A stretch of DNA of 64,000 nt from CAIWHR01 sp963779805 (GTDB lineage Bacteria; Pseudomonadota; Gammaproteobacteria; Burkholderiales; Casimicrobiaceae), in assembly GCA_963779805.1 (NCBI GenBank), contig CAVZZN010000004.1:121629-185628 (forward strand), in the 5' to 3' direction. How positions within the stretch are numbered: position 1 is the first letter of the stretch; every line of letters starts with the position of its first letter. The notes below the pieces were generated by a model that searched no databases, had not been told where the DNA came from, and worked only from the letters and a program-made list of their open reading frames with translations. Shown piece after piece: positions 43,076-53,015 of the stretch. A program made the translations under genes and the position numbers.

Positions 43076-45811
43076 ATGACTCCGGCTGCGCATGCCATGA
43101 AGATCCATCAACTGCCTCCGCTCGACGCCGTCGCGAGCCTCAAGAGCTCCGCGAAGGGTCTGAGCCGCGCCGAAGTGGAGCGCCGGCTGCAAGAATTCGG
43201 TCGCAACGGGGTGGAGGAGGTGGCCCGCACGCCGGCGTGGCTGCGCCTCGTCAGGGAGTTCATCTCCTTCTTCTCGCTGATCCTCTGGGTTGCGGCAGGA
43301 CTCGCCTTCTTTGCCGAATGGAGCGATCCCGGCCAGGGCATGACGAAGGTGGGCTATGCCATCGTGATCGTGATTGTGGTGAGCGGTCTGTTCTCCTTCT
43401 GGCAGGAGTATCGCGTCGAGCGAACGCTGGCGGCGTTACGCAACCTTCTGCCGCAAGAGGTCGAGGTCTTGCGCGAGGGCGAGACCACCCGTGTGCCCGC
43501 GGAGCAGTTGGTGCCGGGGGATATCGTCTCCCTTCAGGAGGGCGACAACATCCCGGCGGACTGCCGGCTGATCGACGCGTATGGCGCACGCGTCAACAAC
43601 GCGGCCGTCACGGGCGAGTCATCGCCACAGGCACGGGACGCCGCGCCCTCCGCAGCGGACGACCTGATCGACAGCAGGAACGTCGTGCTTGCCGGCACGT
43701 CGATGGTGTCCGGGCAGGCCAAGGCCGTCGTCTTCGCCACGGGAATGCACACCGAGTTCGGCAGGATCGCGCATCTCACGCAAACGGCCGCGGAGGAGGT
43801 CTCGCCGCTGCGCAAGGAGATCGCTCACCTGAGTCGCTTGACTGCAATCCTTGCGGTGCTGATCGGTCTCTCGTTCTTCGCGCTGGGCTGGATGATCGGC
43901 ATCCCTTTCTGGAAGGCCTTCATCTTCGCCATCGGCATCATCGTCGCGATGGTGCCGGAAGGGCTGCTTCCGACGCTGACGCTGGCGCTCGTGCTGGCCA
44001 CCCAGCGCATGGCCAAGCGCAACGTCCTCATCCGGTACCTGCCTTCGGTCGAGGCGCTCGGCTCCACGACGGTCATCTGCACCGACAAGACCGGCACACT
44101 GACGCAGAACCACATGACCGTCCGGCGGCTCTACCTGGGGGAAACGCTCGAGTCGCTGGCCGAGCTGGAACAGAGGCCGGACCTGGCAGATCTCTACCGG
44201 CCCTTTTTTCTGACAGCGGGGATCTGCCACGATCTGAAGGAAACGGATCGCCAGGGGAAGCCCGCCTTGCTGGGCGATCCCATGGAAGTTGCGCAGGTGG
44301 AAATGGCGCTGCCGTTCGTTTCCAGTGCTCCCGTTCGCCCGCGGGTCGACGAGATCCCGTTCGACGCCGAACGCATGCGACTGTCGATCGTGCAGCCAAC
44401 GGCCGAAGGTCTCGCGCTTTACTGCAAGGGCGCGCCGGAGTCCGTGCTTCCGCTTTGCCGACGCCTGCTCGTCGACGGCAGGATTGCGGCCCTCGGCGCG
44501 GACGCCCAGGCGAGGATCGCGCAGGCACAGGACGCGATGATGCAAAGCGGGCTGCGGGTGCTTGCCTTTGCCACCAGGGAGCTCGTTGAGGGCTACGACC
44601 GCGAGCGGCTGGAGGAGGACCTCGTCTTCGCGGGACTGGCCGGGCTGGAAGATCCGCCCAGGTCCGAAGTGCCGCAAGCGCTGCGCAAGTGCCGGGACGC
44701 GGGGATCAAGGTCATCATGGTTACGGGCGATCACCCCAGCACCGCTGCCGCGATCGCCCGCGAAATCGGGCTGGTGAGGTCCGACAGTCCGACGCTCATC
44801 ACCGGCGAGCAGCTCAAGCGCTTCTCGCCCGTTCAGCTTCAGCTTGCCCTGGACGCCCCGGAGATCATCTTCGCGCGGGTCGTCGCCGACCAGAAGCTGC
44901 GCATCGTGGAGGCGTTGAAGAAGAAGGGCCAGATCGTGGCCGTCACGGGCGACGGCGTCAACGATGCGCCGGCGCTGAAGGCCGCACACATCGGCATCGC
45001 GATGGGCATCGCAGGAACGGACGTGGCCAAGACGGCGGCCGACATGGTGCTTCTGGACGACAATTTCGCGAGCATCGTGAACGCCGTGGAGGAGGGACGC
45101 GCCGTGTTCCAGAACATCCGCAAGTTCCTCACCTACGTCCTGGTTCACAATGTTGCGGAGCTGATCCCGTATCTCGGCTTCCTGCTGTTCAGGATCCCGC
45201 TGGCGTTGACGCCGATTCAGGCGCTGTCCATCGACATGGGATCCGACACGCTCGCCGCTCTCGGCCTCGGCGTCGAACGACCCGACCCTCAGGTGATGCG
45301 CAATCCCCCTCGAGCGCAGGGCGAGCGGCTGATGAACTGGCCGCTCGCGTTCCGTGCCTATCTGTTCCTGGGCCTGATCGAGGCGACCGCCGCCATGGCG
45401 GCCTTCTTCTTCGTCCTCGACGGGGCCGGATGGACCTATGGCCAGAGCCTCGCGGCCACGGATCCCACCTACCTGCAAGCCACGACCGCGTGCCTGAGCA
45501 CCATCATCGTGATGCAGATCGTGAACGTGTTCCTCTGCAGGAGCTCCGCCCGATCGGTCTTGTCGACCGGGCTTCTCGGCAATCCGCTGATCATCCTGGG
45601 CGTCGTTCTGGAAATTGCCGCGCTCCTGTCGATCAACTACACGCCCTGGGGAAATGCTCTTCTTGGAACCGCGCCCGTCGGGGAGGACGTCTGGGCATTC
45701 GTCATGCCCTTCGCGGCCGGCATGCTGCTGCTGGAGGAGTCGCGCAAGTGGCTTGCGCGCAAGAACCTGCTCGATCGCACGTCCCGGAGGGGTGCGAGCG
45801 CCACGGGCTAG
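43076..45811 (+). CDS. P-type cation-transporting ATPase (P2, Na/K- or Ca-ATPase-like)
   Basis: ~911 aa, intact. Phosphorylation site DKTGTLTQNHMTVRRL near residue 337, the actuator motif VTGESSPQA, nucleotide-domain KGAPESVLPLCRRLL, hinge VTGDGVNDAPALKAAHIGIAMG and MVPEGLLPTLTLALVLATQRMAKRN in the fourth membrane helix. The VPEGLL wording is nearer to Na/K-ATPase-like pumps than to SERCA (PEGLP) but ion choice is not certain. The C-terminus has four to six further helices and no heavy-metal CxxC. The start ATG gives MTPAAHAMKIHQLPP; a Met eight residues on is also possible. Single-gene unit. Confidence 0.92.
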   Translation: MTPAAHAMKIHQLPPLDAVASLKSSAKGLSRAEVERRLQEFGRNGVEEVARTPAWLRLVREFISFFSLILWVAAGLAFFAEWSDPGQGMTKVGYAIVIVIVVSGLFSFWQEYRVERTLAALRNLLPQEVEVLREGETTRVPAEQLVPGDIVSLQEGDNIPADCRLIDAYGARVNNAAVTGESSPQARDAAPSAADDLIDSRNVVLAGTSMVSGQAKAVVFATGMHTEFGRIAHLTQTAAEEVSPLRKEIAHLSRLTAILAVLIGLSFFALGWMIGIPFWKAFIFAIGIIVAMVPEGLLPTLTLALVLATQRMAKRNVLIRYLPSVEALGSTTVICTDKTGTLTQNHMTVRRLYLGETLESLAELEQRPDLADLYRPFFLTAGICHDLKETDRQGKPALLGDPMEVAQVEMALPFVSSAPVRPRVDEIPFDAERMRLSIVQPTAEGLALYCKGAPESVLPLCRRLLVDGRIAALGADAQARIAQAQDAMMQSGLRVLAFATRELVEGYDRERLEEDLVFAGLAGLEDPPRSEVPQALRKCRDAGIKVIMVTGDHPSTAAAIAREIGLVRSDSPTLITGEQLKRFSPVQLQLALDAPEIIFARVVADQKLRIVEALKKKGQIVAVTGDGVNDAPALKAAHIGIAMGIAGTDVAKTAADMVLLDDNFASIVNAVEEGRAVFQNIRKFLTYVLVHNVAELIPYLGFLLFRIPLALTPIQALSIDMGSDTLAALGLGVERPDPQVMRNPPRAQGERLMNWPLAFRAYLFLGLIEATAAMAAFFFVLDGAGWTYGQSLAATDPTYLQATTACLSTIIVMQIVNVFLCRSSARSVLSTGLLGNPLIILGVVLEIAALLSINYTPWGNALLGTAPVGEDVWAFVMPFAAGMLLLEESRKWLARKNLLDRTSRRGASATG

Positions 45812-45859
45812 GCGTGCCAGGGAGCAGGGGTGCTGCAGGCGCGCCCCGGACCGCGCGCT

Positions 45860-47624
45860 TCAGCCGGCCGGCACCAGCCTGGCATCGGCGATCGCAAGGT
45901 GCCGCTCGTGATACGAGGCGACCTGCGCGCGGTGCGCAATGCTCACGATCGCAGTGCCGGGTAACCGCGCCGCCAGCAGCCGGTAAAGCTTGCTTTCGCT
46001 CTCCTCGTCGAGCGACGCCGTGGCTTCATCGAGAAAGAGCCAGTCGGGTCTTGCAAGCACCGCGCGCGCGATTGCGAGCTTCTGCTGTTCGCCGCCGCTC
46101 AGGGCGAGACTCCAGTTCGCGGTATCGTCGAGCTTCTCGCGCAGGTGGCGCAACCCGACGCTCTCCAGCGCCTGGCTGATCTGCTCGTCGCTGAAGTCGC
46201 GTCCGGACGACGGGTACGCGATCGCGTCGCGCAGCGCAGCGATCGGGATGTACGGCTTTTGCGGCAGGAACATGACCTTCGCGCCGGCGGGCGTCTCGAC
46301 CCGGCCGTCCCCATAGGCCCACAGCCCGGCGATCGCACGAAAGAGCGTGCTCTTCCCGCTTCCCGATGGCCCGGTCAGCAGCACCCGCTCGCCCGGCGCG
46401 AACACGAACGAGCTGTCGCTCAGGATCGTCGTTGCGTTCGGCAGCGCGAGGTGCACGTGCGTGCCCCGCACGGCATCCTGCGGTGCGGGTTCGCTGACCA
46501 CGCCACGGCGCTCGCGCGCATCGGCGCGCGCTTCCGAGATGGCCCCCTCGAACGTGATCAGGCGATCGACCGTGGCTTTCCAGCTCGCGAGATCCGGATA
46601 GTTCTGGACGAACCAGGACAGCGACGCCTGCACCGTTCCGAACGCATCGGCGATCTGGGTGAGGTTGCCGAACGCGATGGCGCCGGAAAAATACCGCGGT
46701 GCCGCGACGAAGAACGGGAAGACGACGGCGGCCTGCGCGTAACCGTTGGTGAAGAAGTTCAGGCGCATCTGCGAGCGCATGATGCGCCACCAGTTGGCGA
46801 GGATGTTGGACACGCGGTGCTCGAGCTGCGTGCGCTCCGCACCTTCGCCCCCATAGAGGGCGATGCCCTCGGCGTATTCGCGCACGCGCGACCAGGCTGA
46901 ACCGCAGATCGGCCTCGTAGCGCTCCTGCAGGAAATTGAGGCGCACGAGCGGGCGGCCGACGTAGTAGGTGAGCGTCGTGCCGATCACGGCGTAGATGAA
47001 GGCCGCCCACACCATGTATCCGGGCACCGAGAAGGCGTGGGTGCCGATCGAGAAATCGAGCGGTCCCGACACCGTCCAAAGGATGGCCAGGAACGAGATG
47101 ACGGTCACCACCTGCTGCACCAGATCGAGGGTCAGCGTGAGCGTGGTGCTCGTGAACAATCGCAGGTCCTCGCTGATGCGCTGGTCCGGATTGTCCGTCC
47201 CGCGAGGGTCCTGCTCCAGGCGGTAGTACACCTTGTCGCCGAGCCAGTCGCGCAGATACTGGCGCGTCAGCCAGATCCGCCAGCGCACGTACAGCATCTG
47301 GCGCAGATAGGCGCGCAGCACGGCGGCGACGATGTAGATGGCCGCGAGCACGCAGAAGTACAGGAGCAGATGCACGAATGCACCGTAGTTGCGCGCCTGC
47401 ACCGCGTTGAAGAAGTCGCGGTTCCACTTGTTGAGCAGGACCGCGAGATAGACGAGCCCGAACGAAATCCCGAGGATCGTCAGCAGGAGCGCCCAGGCAG
47501 CGCGCCGCTCGTCCGACCGGCTCCAGTAGGGGTACGCAAGCTGCCATGCGCGGCCGAAGAACCGGCGCGCGTCCAATCGTAGAGCCTCAGCCATCGGTAG
47601 GTTCCCATTCGAGACCGCGGCCAC
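45860..47624 (-). CDS. ABC transporter, fused permease-ATPase, YddA/SbmA-like (one frameshift)
   Basis: ~587 aa after removing one base near 46889. An N-terminal domain of six helices with SRSDERRAAWALLLTILGISFGLVYLAVLLNKWNRDFFNAVQ and WRIWLTRQYLRDWLGDKVYYRLEQDPRGTDNPDQRI is characteristic of the SbmA/BacA-like membrane domain. The ATPase half has GPSGSGKSTLFRAIAGLW, LSGGEQQKLAIARAVLARPDWLFLDEATASLDE and the switch His in SIAHR. YddA-type proteins import or export peptides or cofactors; no substrate can be assigned. An alternative Met lies ten codons in. A 211-base gap to the right shows no gene. Confidence 0.87.
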
Positions 47625-47835
47625 GCTCCTGCATTCGCAGCGAGCCGCGACATGTGAGCCCGCGAGTACCCGTTTGAGCTGTCAGCGGGATCGCCGTTCC
47701 GCGCCGTTTCGATTGGACAGCGGACCGCGAGGCACCGTGCCGCTGCGCAATGCCCGTGGGCGACTCGCGCTCGGCTGCTTACGATCGGCTTGCAGTGGAT
47801 GCGAGCGATCCACGCTGATCGGCCGTTGCCGCTGA

Positions 47836-49233
47836 TCAAACGTGTCGCGGCTGCCCCAGCGCCTTGAGCGCCGCTTCCTGCACGGCTTCGCCCAGCGTCG
47901 GATGCGCGTGGATGGTGCCCGCTGCATCTTCGAGTCGCGCGCCGAGCTCGATGGACTGGGCGAACGCGGCGCTCAGCTCCGAGACGCCGGCGCCCACGGC
48001 CTGCCAGCCCACGACGAGGTGATCGTCGCGCCGTGCGACGACGCGCACGAACCCGTCGCTGTGTTCGAGGGTCAGCGCGCGGCCGTTGGCGGTGAACGGA
48101 ACCGTCGCCCGGATGCAGTCGAGTCCGGCCGCCTCCGCTTCCGCCGGTGAGAGCCCGACGACCACGATCTCGGGATCGGTGAAGCACACGGCGGGAATCG
48201 CGGCGGGCTCGAAGCGGCGGCGCAAGCCCGCGACGATCTCGGCCACCATCTCGCCCTGCGCCATGGCGCGATGCGCGAGCATCGGCTCGCCGGTCACGTC
48301 GCCGATCGCCCACACGTTCCTCATCGACGTGCGGCACTGATCGTCGATGCGTATCGCGCGCCCGTTCATGTCGAGCGCGAGGCTCTCGAGTCCCCAGCCT
48401 TCGGTGCGCGGCCGGCGCCCGATCGCGACCAGCACCTGATCGGCGGGAAGCAGCAGTTCCTCTGCCTGCGCGCGCTTCACCCGCACCGCATCGCCGCTCT
48501 CGGTCAGGCCGTGCACCGTGCAGCCGAGATGAACCTCGATGCCCAACCGCCGCAGCCCGGCGGCGACGGGCCTCACGAGCTCCTCGTCGTAGGCGGGCAG
48601 CACGCGATCGAGCGCTTCCACCACGGTGACCTCCGCGCCCAGCTTGCGGTACGCGGTGCCGAGCTCGAGGCCGATGTAGCCGGCACCGACCACCACCAGC
48701 CGTTGCGGCAGCGATGCGGGTGACAACGCCATCGTCGACGAGATCACGCGGCCGCCGAACGGCATTCCGGGAAGCGCCGTCTCTTGCGAGCCGGGGGCGA
48801 GCAGGAGGTGCTCGCAGCGGATACGCACTGCACCGTCTTGCGTGGAGACGTCGACCGTCTTGCCGTCGACGATGCGCGCCCACCCATGCACGACCTGGGC
48901 GCCGCTTTTCTTCAGCAGCGCGGCGACACCGCTCGTCAGCCGGCCGACGATGCCGTCCTTCCAGCGCACCGTCTGCTGCAGGTCGAGGGCAGGCGACTGC
49001 ACCTGGATGCCCAGCGCGGAGTGCCCGGACGCGTACTGCCGTGCCTTCGCGAATTCACCGGCGGCGTGGATCATCGCCTTCGATGGAATGCAGCCCACGT
49101 TGAGGCACGTGCCGCCGAGGAACTCGCCTTCCACCAGCGTCGTGGGAACGCCGAGTTGCGCCGCGCGTATCCCCGCGACGTAGCCACCGGGACCGCCGCC
49201 GATCACGAGCAGCGTGGTCGAAACCGTTTCCAT
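47836..49233 (-). CDS. lpdV: Dihydrolipoyl dehydrogenase (E3) of the branched-chain keto-acid dehydrogenase
   Basis: 465 aa, intact. FAD motif TLLVIGGGPGGYVAGIRAAQLG, redox-active disulfide GGTCLNVGCIPSKAMIH, NAD site LVVVGAGYIGLELGTAYRKLG, second FAD motif NVWAIGDVTGEPMLAHRAMAQGE, and the catalytic His-Glu pair IHAHPTLGEAVQEAAL. It reoxidises the lipoyl groups of E2 and reduces NAD. Fourth gene of the leftward E1alpha-E1beta-E2-E3 operon; its ATG shares a base with the E2 stop (TGATG). Assigned to this complex rather than to pyruvate dehydrogenase by its neighbours. Confidence 0.93.
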   Translation of the reverse strand: METVSTTLLVIGGGPGGYVAGIRAAQLGVPTTLVEGEFLGGTCLNVGCIPSKAMIHAAGEFAKARQYASGHSALGIQVQSPALDLQQTVRWKDGIVGRLTSGVAALLKKSGAQVVHGWARIVDGKTVDVSTQDGAVRIRCEHLLLAPGSQETALPGMPFGGRVISSTMALSPASLPQRLVVVGAGYIGLELGTAYRKLGAEVTVVEALDRVLPAYDEELVRPVAAGLRRLGIEVHLGCTVHGLTESGDAVRVKRAQAEELLLPADQVLVAIGRRPRTEGWGLESLALDMNGRAIRIDDQCRTSMRNVWAIGDVTGEPMLAHRAMAQGEMVAEIVAGLRRRFEPAAIPAVCFTDPEIVVVGLSPAEAEAAGLDCIRATVPFTANGRALTLEHSDGFVRVVARRDDHLVVGWQAVGAGVSELSAAFAQSIELGARLEDAAGTIHAHPTLGEAVQEAALKALGQPRHV

Positions 49234-50585
49234 CAGTCGATGAAGAGCGTGGCTGGAGCTTCGAGGTATCCACGCAGCGCCTGCACGAACTCGGCGCCCC
49301 GCATGCCGTCGACCACGCGATGATCGAACGACGACGACAGGTTCATCATCAACCGGGGCACCACGGCGCCCGCGCGAATCACGGGCCGCTCGACGATGCG
49401 GTTGATCCCGATGATCGCCACCTCCGGATAGTTGATGACCGGGCGTCGTGACGATGCCACCCAGCGGTCCGAGGCTGGTGATGGTGATCGTCGAGCCGGA
49501 CAGCTCGTCGCGCGCGACCTTGCCGGTGCGCGCAGCGTCGGCGAGACGCGCGACCTCCGCCGCGCACGACCACAAGTCGCGCGCTTCCGCGTGGCGCACC
49601 ACCGGCACCATGAGTCCGCCTTCCGTTTGCGTCGCGATGCCGACGTGCACCGCGCCATAGCGCGTCACCGTCCCCGCATCGTCGTCGAAGCGCGCGTTGA
49701 TCTCCGGGAAGGCGGGCGCCGCGCGCACGATCGCGCGCATCACGAACGGCAGCAGCGTGAGCCGCCCGCGCTCGGGACCCCACGTTGCGTTCAGGCGCGC
49801 CCGCAAAGCCTCGAGCTCGGTGACGTCGAGTTCCTCCACATAGGTGAAGTGCGGGATGCGCCGCTTCGCCTCCTGCATGTTCTGCGCGATCTTCCGGCGC
49901 AGGCCGATCACCGGCACCGCCTGCTCCTCGTGCCGCTCCACGTACTGCATGCCGGCTCGGGAGGCCGCCCGTGGTGTCGCCGCCGCGCGCGGCGTAGGCG
50001 TCGAGATCCTCGTGCATGATCCGGCCCGCGGGCCCGGTGCCGTGCACGTACCGCAGCTCGACACCGAGCTCCCAGGCGCGGCGGCGCACGGCAGGCGAGG
50101 CGATCGGCTTCTCTCCGGGCGCACGCGGCGCCCCCGTGGGCACGACGGTGCGCGCCGATGCCGGCTGCGTGCGGCCACCGCTGGCGGCGCCGCGTGCGCT
50201 CGGGGCGGGCGAGGGGACCGGCGCCGTCGCGGATGGCTCGCTGCGAGCGCGCGCAAGCGGCAGCGTCGGACGCTTCGGTCGAGGGCGTGACAGCAGGTGG
50301 CGCGGGCGCCGCTGCAGGCGTGCCGGCGGCGACGTTGCCGGGGCCCTCGACCTCGATGCGGATCAGCTCGGCGCCTACCGCGATGACGTCGCCCGGCTTG
50401 CCCGTCAACGCGAGCACCTTGCCCGCAACCGGCGACGGAATCTCGACGCTCGCCTTGTCGGTCATGACATCGGCGAGGTCCTGGTCCTCGCTCACGATGT
50501 CGCCCGGCTCGACGTGCCACTCGACGAGCTCCACCTCGGCAATGCCCTCGCCGATGTCCGGCATCTTGATGACGTAGGTGCCCAT
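49233..50585 (-). CDS. bkdB: Branched-chain alpha-keto-acid dehydrogenase E2, lipoamide acyltransferase (three frameshifts)
   Basis: 449 aa after removing bases near 50252, 49963 and 49441. One N-terminal lipoyl domain (YVIKMPDIGEGIAEVELVEWHVEPGD, lipoyl Lys in DVMTDKASVEIPSP), an Ala/Pro-rich linker, a peripheral-subunit-binding domain (ASPAVRRRAWELGVELRYVHGTGPAGRIMHEDLDAYA), then the catalytic domain with HFTYVEELDVTELEALRARLN and the active-site His/Asp in SSSFDHRVVDGMRGAEF. Core of the complex that converts branched 2-oxo acids to acyl-CoA. Confidence 0.88.
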
Positions 50586-50598
50586 GGTGGCTTCGCCT

Positions 50599-51619
50599 CT
50601 ACGGCGCCATGACGCGCTTGAAGGCTTCGCCGACGCGTTGCGGACCGGGAAAGTACGCCCACTCCTGTGCGTGCGGATAGGGCGTGTCCCAGCCCGGTCA
50701 CGCGCTCGACCGGCGCCTCCAGGTGATAGAAGCAGTGCTCCTGCACGAGCGCGACGAGCTCCGCGCCGAAGCCGCTGGTCCGCGTGGCTTCGTGCACCAC
50801 CACGCAGCGCCCGGTCTTCCTGACCGAGGTCACGATCGTCTCGAGGTCGAGCGGCCAGATGCTGCGCAGATCGATGATCTCGGCGTCGATGCCGGTCTCG
50901 CTCGCCGCCGCTTCGGACACGAAGAGCATCGTGCCGTACGTCAGCACGGTGAGAGCCTCGCCGGCACGGAGCACCTTCGCGGATTCCAGCGGCACCGTGT
51001 AGTAGCCGTCGGGCACTTCACCGAGCGGATGCTTCGACCACGGCACGACGGGCCGGTCGTGATGGCCGTCGAACGGTCCGTTGTACAGCCGCTTCGGCTC
51101 GAGGAAGATCACCGGGTCGTCGTTCTCGATCGACGAGATCAGCAGGCCCTTGGCGTCGTAGGGATTCGACGGCATCACGGTCCGCACGCCGCAGACGTGG
51201 GTGAACAGCGCTTCGGGGCTCTGGCTGTGCGTCTGCCCGCCGTAGATGCCGCCGCCGCACGGCATGCGGATCGTGATCGGCGCGGTGAATTCGCCCACCG
51301 AACGGTAACGCAGCCGCGCTGCTTCCGACACGATCTGGTCGGACGCCGGATAGAAGTAGTCGGCGAACTGGATCTCGGCCACGGGACGCAACCCGTACGC
51401 ACCCATGCCGACCGCCGCGCCGACGATGCCGCCTTCGGAAATGGGCGTGTCGAAGACGCGCGACTTGCCGTATTTCGCCTGCAGGCCTTCGGTGCAACGG
51501 AATACGCCGCCGAAAAAGCCGACGTCCTCGCCGAACACCACGACGTCGGGATCGCGCTCGAGCATCACGTCCATCGCCGAGCGCAGTGCCTGGATCATCG
51601 TCATCGCCGGCATGATCAC
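50599..51619 (-). CDS. bkdA2: Branched-chain alpha-keto-acid dehydrogenase E1 beta (one frameshift)
   Basis: 339 aa after removing one G near 50692, which restores the ending TPYPHAQEWAYFPGPQRVGEAFKRVMAP. TIQALRSAMD-like start (TMIQALRSAMDVMLERDPDVVVFGEDVGFFGGVFRCTEGLQAKYG), then RVFDTPISEGGIVGAAVGMGAYGLRPVAEIQFADY and the transketolase C-domain with CVVVHEATRTSGFGAEL. Forms the alpha2beta2 E1 with the E1alpha protein; the GTG start overlaps the E1alpha stop (GTGA), and an ATG six bases later is also possible. Together with E1alpha it decarboxylates the 2-oxo acid and passes the acyl group to E2. Confidence 0.92.
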
Positions 51620-52872
51620 ACTCCGAGCTGCTGGCGCTGCAGGCGCAGATGCTCGGGCAGGTCCTTGTACACGTCCTCGAACATCGACGCCGCGCTGAAC
51701 ACGTGCCCGTCGGCGAGCGAGCCGTAGCTCTCCGCCTCCTTCTGCGCGGCGATGACCTCGGCTTCGACGTCCTTCTCGAGCCGCGCGTGCTCCTCGTCCG
51801 ACCAGACGCCCTGGACGATCAGGTGCTGCTTGAGCCGCGCGATAGGATCGCCCAGCGGATAGCGCTGCCAGTCGTCAGCCGGACGGTATTTCGACGGATC
51901 GTCGGACGTCGAATGCGCGCCGCCGCGGTAGGTGATCCACTCGATCAGCGTCGGGCCCCGATTGGTCCGCGCCCGCTCGGCGGCCCAGCGCGAGGCCGCA
52001 TACACCGCGAGGAAGTCGTTGCCGTCCACGCGCAGCGAGGCGATGCCGCAGCCCACACCGCGCGCCGCGAACGTGGTGCCCTCGCCGCCGGCAATGGACT
52101 GGAACGACGAGATCGCCCACTGGTTGTTCACGACGTTGAGGATCACCGGCGCGCGGTAGACGTGGGCGAAGGTGAGGGCGGTGTGGAAGTCCGCCTCGGC
52201 CGTTGCGCCGTCGCCGATCCAGGCGGAGGCGATGCGCGTGTCGCCCTTGATCGCGGAGGCCATCGCCCAGCCCACGGCCTGGATGAACTGCGTTGCGAGG
52301 TTGCCCGAGATCGAGAAGAAGCCGGCGCGCCGGAACGAATACATGACCGGCAGCTGTCGGCCCTTGAGCGGGTCGCGCTCGTTCGACAGCAGCTGGCAGA
52401 TCATCTCGACAAGCGGCGGCTCGTCCAGCGCGAGCAGCAGGCTTTGCTGGCGATAGGTCGGAAAGCACATGTCGCCTTGCATCAGCGCCATCGAGTGCGC
52501 GCTGCCGATCGCTTCCTCGCCGAGGCTTTGCATGTAGAACGACATCTTCTTCTGGCGCTGCGCGACGAGCATCCGCGCGTCGAAGACCCGCGTGCGCAGC
52601 ATGCCGCGCAGGCCCTTCTTCAGGCGCTCGGGATCGAGCTCGGGATCCCACGGACCGACGGCATGGCCGGCATCGTCGAGCACGCGCACGAGCTCGTACG
52701 CGAGATCGCTGGTGGCGGCAGGGGCCACGTCGATCGGCGGCCGCGGCACTTCGCCTGCGGGCGAGACATGCAGGTACGAGAAGTCCGTGACGTGCCCGGG
52801 ACGGCCGGTCGGCTCCGGAACGTGCAGCTGCAAGGGCGGGTACGCTGTCGAGCGATCACGAATGCGGGTCAT
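51616..52872 (-). CDS. bkdA1: Branched-chain alpha-keto-acid dehydrogenase E1 alpha
   Basis: 418 aa, intact. The longer N-terminus (HVPEPTGRPGHVTDFSYLHVSPAG) is that of BkdA1, not PdhA. TPP motif GDGATAEADFHTALTFAHVYRAPVILNVVNNQ, active-site region RAGFFSISGNLATQFIQAVGWAMASAIKGD, and the phosphorylation-loop equivalent TYRGGAHSTSDDPSKYRPADDW. First gene of the operon, divergent from the MsbA-like exporter with ~140 bases between. In this pathway the products are isobutyryl-, isovaleryl- and 2-methylbutyryl-CoA, some of which could feed the biotin-dependent carboxylase at 32-38 kb. Confidence 0.95.
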   Translation of the reverse strand: MTRIRDRSTAYPPLQLHVPEPTGRPGHVTDFSYLHVSPAGEVPRPPIDVAPAATSDLAYELVRVLDDAGHAVGPWDPELDPERLKKGLRGMLRTRVFDARMLVAQRQKKMSFYMQSLGEEAIGSAHSMALMQGDMCFPTYRQQSLLLALDEPPLVEMICQLLSNERDPLKGRQLPVMYSFRRAGFFSISGNLATQFIQAVGWAMASAIKGDTRIASAWIGDGATAEADFHTALTFAHVYRAPVILNVVNNQWAISSFQSIAGGEGTTFAARGVGCGIASLRVDGNDFLAVYAASRWAAERARTNRGPTLIEWITYRGGAHSTSDDPSKYRPADDWQRYPLGDPIARLKQHLIVQGVWSDEEHARLEKDVEAEVIAAQKEAESYGSLADGHVFSAASMFEDVYKDLPEHLRLQRQQLGV

Positions 52873-53015
52873 GGCACGATGTCAATCCTGCGAAGTCCGG
52901 CTTGCGCCCGACATGATATGCCGCTGTCGCGCCGAAGCCTTCGAACGTTACCATGCAGGCCCCGCAAGGAAGCGGGGCGCTTCACCGCCTTCGTCGCAAT
53001 TCGGCACAATGTCGA

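Noticed and set aside
43619..45478. A 619-codon frame antisense to the P-type ATPase.
   Set aside because: Composition is Arg/Asp/His-rich without domain features; the opposite strand encodes a complete, motif-rich ATPase.
47625..47835. Possible small gene or RNA between the YddA-like exporter and the E3 gene.
   Set aside because: The 211 bases show only weak GC hairpins and no frame with family resemblance; it is more likely promoter and terminator DNA.
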